NCBI GenBank assembly: GCA_964569295.1 | Contig: CAZMVU010000043.1 | Coordinates: 1 to 27,453, forward strand | Reading direction: 5' to 3' | Origin: CAZMVU01 sp964569295 | GTDB lineage: Bacteria > Hydrogenedentota > Hydrogenedentia > Hydrogenedentales > JAGMZX01 | DNA length: 27,453 nucleotides | Shown here: positions 22,047 through 27,453 of the stretch, in pieces | Position numbering within the stretch: the stretch's first letter is position 1 | Layout: every line of letters starts with the position of its first letter | The notes under the pieces: generated by a model | The model's database searches: none | Seen by the model: the letters and a program-made list of their open reading frames with translations, nothing else | Told to the model about the DNA's origin: nothing | Translations under genes and position numbers: made by a program

Positions 22047-22573
22047 GAATACCTTTCCGTTTTCGGCAACGCTTCAGCCGATTAACGCGCAACTGGCCGT
22101 GCTTGCCGGTCATGGCCAAGTCTCGCGCATTCTGGCATGCACAGGCCTGTCCGCCTTTGGCCTGCTTACAGACGCTTTTGCGTATAACCACCTGCAACAC
22201 AACCTATTGTCCAAGCCGGGCAGTATGGCCGCAGCACCATTGAGCGCCGCTTTCGAAGACCTGCGGGATAGCCACCGCACTCGTAATAATGCCAACATGG
22301 TTGGTCTGGAAGACAGCGTGTTCGCGCCGGTTACCAAGGGCTTGTTTGTCGAGGCAACAGGCTTGGCTCGCATCATACGGCCAACGTGTTATCGGTCTTC
22401 AAGCAAACACGATGCGTACCGTGTGTATGCCATGCTATGCTGTGCGCAATACATGGGGCAGGCGGTCCGGCATTGGATGGCTTGTTCCATGTCGGGCACG
22501 CCCTGCCGCATTGTGGCGGCATGTAGCCTAATCTCCGCGGCATGAATCATGTCTTATCGCGAAGGAGCATAAC
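22047..22573. other. Long intergenic region upstream of the thioredoxin gene
   Basis: About 525 bases between divergent genes. A plus-strand frame stays open across it (from 22021 to 22545, 174 codons), but it starts inside the SagB-like gene, lacks a ribosome site and has no recognisable motif, so I do not call it. No clear promoter, tRNA or riboswitch was seen. Confidence 0.5.
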
Positions 22574-23104
22574 ATGCGGAAGCACCTTCACATCATCCTC
22601 ACGGTGGCTGTCATGGCGGCCGCGCTCTTTGCCTGGCAGCAGGGCTGTGGTTCTCACTACCCGCTCGAAGGCGAGGCGGCGCCGCCGTTTACCCTGCCGC
22701 TGCTGGAGGATGGCGAGGTTTCCCTCGCGCAACACAAGGGCGAAGAGGTGGTGGTCCTCGATTTCTGGGCATCGTGGTGCGGTCCATGTCGCGTGGGCAT
22801 GCCCATTGTGGATGCCGTGGCGGCGCAGTTTGCCGGTGAACCGGCCGCCTTCTATGCGGTCAACCTGCGTGAAAACGAGGCGCAGGTGCGCACTTTCCTC
22901 GAAGATAATGGCATTGAGAATCTCGGTATTGCGCTCGATAAAGACGGCAATGTGGCGCAGCAATACGGTGTTACCAGCATCCCCACGACGCTTGTTATCG
23001 ACAAGCAGGGGGTGGTGCGCGCTTCCCATATTGGCTATAGTGGCTCCCTCAAATCGGACATTGCTGCGGCCGTTCGTCAACTGCTAGACAAAAAGGAGCA
23101 ATGA
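22574..23104 (+). CDS. TlpA/ResA-like thiol-disulfide oxidoreductase
   Basis: A 176-residue membrane-anchored thioredoxin-fold protein. Residues 5-22 form a hydrophobic signal anchor (HIILTVAVMAAALFAW); the cysteine after it (QQGC) does not fit a normal lipobox. AAPPFTLPLLEDGEVSL is the AhpC/TSA-type entry, and the active site is FWASWCGPC (64-72) with the cis-proline loop in SIPTTLVIDKQG. TlpA/ResA proteins reduce disulfides outside the cytoplasm, for example for cytochrome c assembly or folding. AAGGAG lies six bases before the ATG. The stop codon overlaps an ATG at 23101 (ATGA), coupling it to the GH30 gene, an unusual partner. Confidence 0.92.
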   Translation: MRKHLHIILTVAVMAAALFAWQQGCGSHYPLEGEAAPPFTLPLLEDGEVSLAQHKGEEVVVLDFWASWCGPCRVGMPIVDAVAAQFAGEPAAFYAVNLRENEAQVRTFLEDNGIENLGIALDKDGNVAQQYGVTSIPTTLVIDKQGVVRASHIGYSGSLKSDIAAAVRQLLDKKEQ

Positions 23105-23106
23105 AG

Positions 23107-24495
23107 ATGACCCTGGGCAGAACCGGTGTTTTTCTACTTGTCGTATCCTTGGCCATGCCTGTTGCCATGGCGGCCGATGTCCAAGTCGTACTGAGTTCGG
23201 AAGACGGCGCCCACAAGCTGAGCCCGGGGGAACCAATCAGCCTTCGGACGGGCGGCGGCCGGGGACGCAATGCAATTGCCGTTGACCCGGAAACCACGCA
23301 CCAGACCATGCTGGGCATGGGCGCCTCGTGGGACCACGCGACCTGCTACAACCTGTCGCTGCTGTCCGATGAAAAGCGCGAGGAAGTGATCACGCGGCTG
23401 GTGCATCCGGACAAGGGCATCGGCATGAATCTCATGCGCCTGTGTATCGGCACATCGGATTTCGTGGGCGAGCCGTACTACTCGTACGACGATATGCCGG
23501 AAGGAAAAACCGATCCGGAACTCGAACACTTTTCGATCGAGAAGGACCGGGACTATGTGTTGCCGGTGGTGAAGGCGGCCCTGCGGATCAATCCCGATAT
23601 GCTGTACTTTGCCTCGCCCTGGAGCCCGCCCGGCTGGATGACGACCAATGACAGCATGATGGGCGGCAAGATGAAGCGCGAGTACTATGCAGTCTATGCC
23701 CGCTACCTCCTGAAATTCCTGCGCGCTTACACCGAAGAGGGCGTCCCCGTACACGCCATGACGCTGCAGAACGAGCCGCGCATGGTATCGCCCGATTACC
23801 CCACGTGCCTGTGGAACGGCGAAGACCAGCGCGATTTCATTCGTGACCATCTGGGGCCGCTTTTTGAAGCCGAGAACGAGGACACGCGGATCTGGTGCTG
23901 GGACCACAACTACAACTGGCTCAAGTTCCCGCGCACGGTGCTCGGTGACCCGGAGACCGCCAAGTATGTCGATGGTACGGCCTTCCACTTCTACGAAGGC
24001 GAGGTCGAGGCGATGGCGGAGTTGAAGGAGGAGTTTCCCGAGAAGGACCTGTTCTTCACCGAAGGCTCGGCCTTCTGGACGCGCGGCGCCATTCAGATTA
24101 TGGGTATTCTGCGCAATGGCGCGCGGTCGTATAACGCATGGGTTGTGCTGCTGGACGAAAACCGTAAACCCAACCGGGGGCCCCACTTCGCCAGTCCCAC
24201 AAGCATCGTGATCGACAGCGAGACCTTGGAGATCACGTACCGTTTCGACTATTACATGTACGGCCAGTTCATGAAATACATCGAGCGTGGGGCCGTGCGC
24301 CTTGCGACCTCCGGCGGGAGCCGCCTTTTCGACACCGTTGCGTTTCGTAATCCCGGCGGGGAACTGGTGCTTGTTGCCGCCAATGCGGAGTCCCGCGAGA
24401 AGCGTTTTACGCTGCAGTGCGGCGCTCGCCATTTTCGTGCCAAAGTGCCGGGTAAAACGGTGGCCACGTATCGCTGGCATTTGCCGGGGGAGTAA
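23107..24495 (+). CDS. Secreted GH30-family glycoside hydrolase
   Basis: A 462-residue exported glycosidase of clan GH-A. The signal peptide runs from MTLGRTGVFLLVVSLAMPVA to MAAD. The acid/base glutamate is E223 in TLQNEP and the nucleophile is E319 in FFTEGS, both in the GH30 arrangement. MGASWDHATCYNLSLL and FASPWSPPGWMTTN are the expected early strands. The end (ELVLVAANAESREKRFTLQC to TVATYRW) is the small beta-sandwich subdomain. GH30 members cut beta-glucosyl ceramides, beta-1,6-glucans or xylans; which applies here is not clear. AGGAG at 23094-23098 is eight bases before ATG 23107 but only two before ATG 23101, so I prefer 23107. Either start overlaps or abuts the thioredoxin gene, and the ankyrin gene follows after about 95 bases. 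Confidence 0.9.
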   Translation: MTLGRTGVFLLVVSLAMPVAMAADVQVVLSSEDGAHKLSPGEPISLRTGGGRGRNAIAVDPETTHQTMLGMGASWDHATCYNLSLLSDEKREEVITRLVHPDKGIGMNLMRLCIGTSDFVGEPYYSYDDMPEGKTDPELEHFSIEKDRDYVLPVVKAALRINPDMLYFASPWSPPGWMTTNDSMMGGKMKREYYAVYARYLLKFLRAYTEEGVPVHAMTLQNEPRMVSPDYPTCLWNGEDQRDFIRDHLGPLFEAENEDTRIWCWDHNYNWLKFPRTVLGDPETAKYVDGTAFHFYEGEVEAMAELKEEFPEKDLFFTEGSAFWTRGAIQIMGILRNGARSYNAWVVLLDENRKPNRGPHFASPTSIVIDSETLEITYRFDYYMYGQFMKYIERGAVRLATSGGSRLFDTVAFRNPGGELVLVAANAESREKRFTLQCGARHFRAKVPGKTVATYRWHLPGE

Positions 24496-24589
24496 ACCCT
24501 GTTCACATGCAGAGCGTTCTTAGCCCATGAGCCACCCGGAACAAGCAGCTAAGGAAGAAACAGGTTCACCGGCGTACAGGGAGCACACA

Positions 24590-27238
24590 ATGAAGAAGGC
24601 GGCACTCGGCTTGGTTGCGTTCATACTTGTTTTCACGGCTATTGCCCAAGATGTGGAACAACAGGCGCCGCCGGTTCAGGAGGGCGCGGACGTCGAAAGC
24701 GCGGTGCACAGCACGCTTCTGCAAGCCGCGCGCGCTGGCGATTACTACGCCGCCCGGGATATGCTCGAAGCGCGTGCGCCGGATTGGCAGGCCCGTGATG
24801 ACCAGGGCCGCAATGTGTTGCTGGCCGCCGTCGAAGGGGGGAATCCCTATCTGGTCGACACCCTTATCGAGGAGGGCGCCGATCTCGATGTGCGTGACCT
24901 CATGGGCAACTCGGCGCTCCATCTCGCCGCCGCCGCCAACGACGCATACCTCACCCAGCATCTTGTCAATCGGGGTTTGACGCCAAACGTACGCAATGAA
25001 GCGGGCGAGCAGCCATTGCATATTGCCGCGCAGGAAAACAACATCGAAGCCATCGAGGCCTTGCTCGAAACCGGCGCCCCGCCTCGGGAGCGCGTAAACC
25101 GTGACCGTCCCTCGGCACCGATCGACTACGCAGCGAAGGAAGAGAACTGGGAAGCCGTCGCTGCATTCCGTGAACATGGTGTGGTGTATGGCATACATAT
25201 GGCCGTTGCCTATGGCGACACAGACACCATTGACTACCACTTGCAGGAAGATCCGCAGTTGATTGAAGCGCCGCACGCAGAAGGACTTACGCCGGTCATG
25301 ACTGCCGTTTTGTTCGATCGCAAGGATCTCATCGAGTACTTGCTGGCGCGCGGAGCGAGCCTGCAAGTGCAATCGCTCGATGGCACCACGCCGCTCATGC
25401 TCGCGGCCCGCCAGGAAAATCGCGAGATGGTGCGGTATTTGTTGGAAAAGGGACTCAATATCAACAAGGCATCACGTGCTGCACAAGGCGAGACCGTGCT
25501 GCACAAAGAGGTGCGCGGCGGCAAGCCGGAAACAGTCGAGTTCCTGGTCGGCCTGGGGGCGAATATGGCGGCAATGAACCGGGATGGCTACACGCCGTTG
25601 CACCTTGCCGTGCAAGAAAACCGCCCCCAAATGATCGAGACGTTGCTCGACCTTGGCGCCTACGTCGAGCCCAAAGACCGTATCGCCCGGACACCGCTGC
25701 ACCATGCGGTGGCGGAAAACCGCCCGGCCCTCGTGGAACTCCTGTTGGCACGCGGAGCCGACCTCGAAGCGAAAGACCGCAGCCGGTATACCCCGCTGCA
25801 GGTGGCGATCGAGGAAGGGCACACAGAACTGGCTGAAGAGCTTATCGCGTGCGGCGCCGATCTCTCGTGGCGCAACCGGGACGGCCGCGATGCCTTCCAT
25901 CTGGCTGTGGCACATGAGCGTGTGCAATTTCTCGATATACTCACCGCGCAAGGGGTTGACATCGAAAGCCGGGACCGGGAAAAGAAGACCCCCCTGCATA
26001 CTGCCTGCGAGACCGGTGCGCACCAGGTGGTGGATTTTTTGCTCAGCCAGGGGGCCGAGGTTTCCGCGGAGGACAATGAGCGCCGTACCCCCTTGTACGC
26101 CGCCCTCGAAGCGAACCGCATCTCGATGGCCGAGCAGCTGATCGAGGCCGGTGCACGCATCGACCACGAAGACCGCTACGAACGCACGCCCCTTTTCGCC
26201 GCCATCGAGGCCGCTTCCCCCGAACCTGCGCGCATGCTGCTGGATAGGGGGGCGCAGGCGGAACATCGCGATCGCACCGGCGCGACTCCTCTCCATTGGG
26301 CCGTTGGGCGTGGGCATCACGAAGCGGTCGACTGTTTGCTGGCACACGATGTCGATGTGGATATACGTGACAACGATGGCTGGGCACCGCTCCACCTCGC
26401 CTGCCGGCGCGGTAACGTGCTGGTCGTCAAGGCGTTGGTCACGGCTGGCGCCGACATTAACGCGACGACGGAAGAGGGGTGGCAGCCCATTCATGTGGCG
26501 GCGAACCATGGGCACTGGGGGCCCATTCAGTTGTTTTACCTGAAGAATGTTGGAATCAATACCCCGGACGAAAACGGCAATGCACCGCTGCATCTCGCCG
26601 CCGAGAACGGGCAGCACCGCCTTGCGCGCCTGCTCATTATGCGCGGCGCCGATATTACCGTCCAGAATGAGGACGGCCTTACCCCCCTCGGCCTCGCCGA
26701 GAAGAACATGCGCGAGCGGCCCGATACCGCTGGTCTCACGCCGGCGCAAGTGGCGGCCATTATCGGAACCGAGCGCACCGTCGCCTATTTGCGGGCTGTT
26801 ACCTATGACGTGCTGGCCCAGGCAGCCACCGAGGGCGACGCCGACGTGATCCGCCAGATTCTAGACCAACATCCTGAATACACCGACGGCGCCTATCTCG
26901 GTGTCCCCTTAGTTTTCGTGGCGGCTTCGGATGGAGAAGTAGATGCGGTCCGCGCTTTTGTCGAGCACGGTGCCGCCTTGTCGCTTCCCGATTGGAGCCC
27001 CGGCGCCACCACGGCGCTGCATATCGCGGCGCAACACGGCCACACTGATGTCGTGGCCTACTTGCTCGATCTGGGCATGTCGTGCGATACGCGCAATACA
27101 GAAGGAGACACGGCCGCCGACAAAGCCCGTCAATCCGGCCACGACAGCGTGGTACAGCAGATTGAGGCCTTCGCGGAAGACGGCAATCCCGCGGGGGACG
27201 CCACCGCCCAGGAAGCCGTTGCGGCATCGGGGAAATAG
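24590..27238 (+). CDS. Exported giant ankyrin-repeat protein
   Basis: An 882-residue protein that is nearly all ankyrin repeats. The start at 24590 gives a signal peptide (MKKAALGLVAFILVFTAIAQ) and has GGGAG before it; ATG 24527 is in frame but adds a polar, non-signal extension. I count about 24-25 repeats of about 33 residues from residue 50 to the end. Examples are TPLHLAVQENRPQMIETLLD, TPLHHAVAENRPALVELLLA and APLHLACRRGNVLVVKALVT. Some are degenerate (around residues 180-215 and 710-745). A short Ala/Asp-rich tail follows. Ankyrin arrays bind other proteins; this one would act in the periplasm or outside the cell. No catalytic or anchor domain is visible. It is probably transcribed with the thioredoxin and GH30 genes. 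Export is inferred from the signal sequence. Confidence 0.92.
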   Translation: MKKAALGLVAFILVFTAIAQDVEQQAPPVQEGADVESAVHSTLLQAARAGDYYAARDMLEARAPDWQARDDQGRNVLLAAVEGGNPYLVDTLIEEGADLDVRDLMGNSALHLAAAANDAYLTQHLVNRGLTPNVRNEAGEQPLHIAAQENNIEAIEALLETGAPPRERVNRDRPSAPIDYAAKEENWEAVAAFREHGVVYGIHMAVAYGDTDTIDYHLQEDPQLIEAPHAEGLTPVMTAVLFDRKDLIEYLLARGASLQVQSLDGTTPLMLAARQENREMVRYLLEKGLNINKASRAAQGETVLHKEVRGGKPETVEFLVGLGANMAAMNRDGYTPLHLAVQENRPQMIETLLDLGAYVEPKDRIARTPLHHAVAENRPALVELLLARGADLEAKDRSRYTPLQVAIEEGHTELAEELIACGADLSWRNRDGRDAFHLAVAHERVQFLDILTAQGVDIESRDREKKTPLHTACETGAHQVVDFLLSQGAEVSAEDNERRTPLYAALEANRISMAEQLIEAGARIDHEDRYERTPLFAAIEAASPEPARMLLDRGAQAEHRDRTGATPLHWAVGRGHHEAVDCLLAHDVDVDIRDNDGWAPLHLACRRGNVLVVKALVTAGADINATTEEGWQPIHVAANHGHWGPIQLFYLKNVGINTPDENGNAPLHLAAENGQHRLARLLIMRGADITVQNEDGLTPLGLAEKNMRERPDTAGLTPAQVAAIIGTERTVAYLRAVTYDVLAQAATEGDADVIRQILDQHPEYTDGAYLGVPLVFVAASDGEVDAVRAFVEHGAALSLPDWSPGATTALHIAAQHGHTDVVAYLLDLGMSCDTRNTEGDTAADKARQSGHDSVVQQIEAFAEDGNPAGDATAQEAVAASGK

Positions 27239-27260
27239 CGCCGGATTAGGAGGGGGGCGG

Positions 27261-27277
27261 GGTGGGGGAACCCCACC
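27261..27277 (+). terminator. Short GC hairpin after the ankyrin gene
   Basis: GGTGGGG / CCCCACC with a GAA loop, 22 bases after the stop codon. No T-run follows, so termination is only a suggestion. Confidence 0.35.
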
Positions 27278-27298
27278 GCCCGAAGTGCGGGGTGTGTT

Positions 27299-27337
27299 AT
27301 AAACGGGGACTGAATAAGCGGGGCAGTCACCGTTTAT
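27299..27337 (+). repeat. REP-like terminal sequence of the right RAYT copy
   Basis: GGGGCAGTCACCGTTTAT (27320-27337) matches the left terminal repeat of the complete element apart from one missing A and one substitution. A second, partial repeat, TAAACGGGGACTGAATAA, lies immediately outside it, suggesting a doubled or nested insertion end. Confidence 0.72.
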
Positions 27338-27373
27338 ATTCACATTCCGTTCGTTTGCGGGTAGCATGGGTGC

Positions 27374-27453
27374 ATGCCAAGAATCGCGCGGATAGTCGTA
27401 CCGGGGGCTGCACACCACGTGGTGCAACGGGGGAACAACACGCAGGATGTCTT
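27374..27453 (+). CDS. RAYT transposase, 5' fragment (right window edge)
   Basis: The first 26 codons (MPRIARIVVPGAAHHVVQRG, then NNTQDV) of another RAYT copy, cut by the right edge. It differs from the left-edge copy at a few positions and keeps the HHV-x-x-RG arginine that the middle copy lacks. The leader from the terminal repeat to ATG matches the other copies closely. Confidence 0.87.
   Translation, partial: MPRIARIVVPGAAHHVVQRGNNTQDV

Noticed and set aside
22090..22106. Sigma-54 promoter (TGGC...TTGC) before the thioredoxin gene
   Set aside because: The GG to GC spacing is two bases too short, and it lies almost 500 bases from the start codon.
20340..22573. Azole-peptide (RiPP) gene cluster around the SagB-like gene
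   Set aside because: No YcaO or cyclodehydratase, no plausible precursor peptide and no exporter are present in the neighbourhood.
23134..24480. 448-codon minus-strand frame opposite the GH30 gene
   Set aside because: The plus strand carries a signal peptide and both catalytic glutamates; the antisense frame has none of these.
25472..26749. 425-codon minus-strand frame inside the ankyrin gene
   Set aside because: It mirrors the ankyrin repeat periodicity of the opposite strand and is not an independent gene.
1..27453. CRISPR array, rRNA or tRNA genes
   Set aside because: No regularly spaced direct repeats and no recognisable rRNA or tRNA sequence were found on reading either strand; the recurring GGGGACAGT core is a dispersed RAYT repeat.

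Overview
The window is a high-GC bacterial segment whose gene content suggests an anaerobic or facultatively fermentative heterotroph from an environmental phylum. Candidatus Hydrogenedentota is my best guess, with Lentisphaerota or Planctomycetota next. The basis is a pseudopilin with an H-Xn-DG tail, secreted glycan-active enzymes, a three-subunit [FeFe] hydrogenase and a family of REP-associated tyrosine transposases (RAYTs). This placement is inference; no rRNA or tRNA gene is visible. Both window ends lie inside copies of the same RAYT gene, so the window may be a whole contig whose assembly broke at a multicopy repeat.

Layout. 1-3113: an outward-facing RAYT fragment, a secreted (alpha/alpha)-toroid protein, and a YhhN-type membrane gene cut off by a complete RAYT element with terminal inverted repeats. 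A solo copy of that repeat lies just beyond. 3206-4506: a near-consensus promoter, a possible small leader ORF and a type IV/II pseudopilin. 4610-5770: a minus-strand toxin-antitoxin operon (higB-higA) with an operator-like palindrome, followed by an addiction-module antitoxin interrupted by an amber codon. 5860-9848: glnS, a D-cysteine desulfhydrase/ACC deaminase-like enzyme and a DUF429 protein. 9928-12624: a sphingosine-1-phosphate-lyase-like PLP enzyme and an iron-dependent alcohol dehydrogenase. 12711-17361: a hydB-hydA-hydC hydrogenase operon closed by a strong intrinsic terminator. 17854-18978: mannose-1-phosphate guanylyltransferase. 19135-22046: a tightly coupled SagB-like double nitroreductase and a metallophosphoesterase lipoprotein. 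22574-27238: a thioredoxin-like protein, a GH30 glycosidase and an exported protein of about two dozen ankyrin repeats. 27299-27453: the start of another RAYT copy.

How they fit together. HydBAC probably couples NADH and ferredoxin oxidation to H2 evolution (electron confurcation), and the neighbouring Fe-alcohol dehydrogenase is another NAD(P)H sink, as in a fermenter. ManC feeds GDP-mannose into surface glycan synthesis; the GH30 enzyme and the toroid protein act on external glycans. The most unusual items are the RAYT element embedded in a gene with its stop codon inside the terminal repeat, the HydB subunit with a duplicated and partly cysteine-less N-terminal ferredoxin module, the amber-interrupted tandem antitoxin, the SagB/phosphatase pair without any visible peptide precursor, and the exported ankyrin protein. 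I did not find a clear, wholly new multi-gene defence or biosynthetic system.
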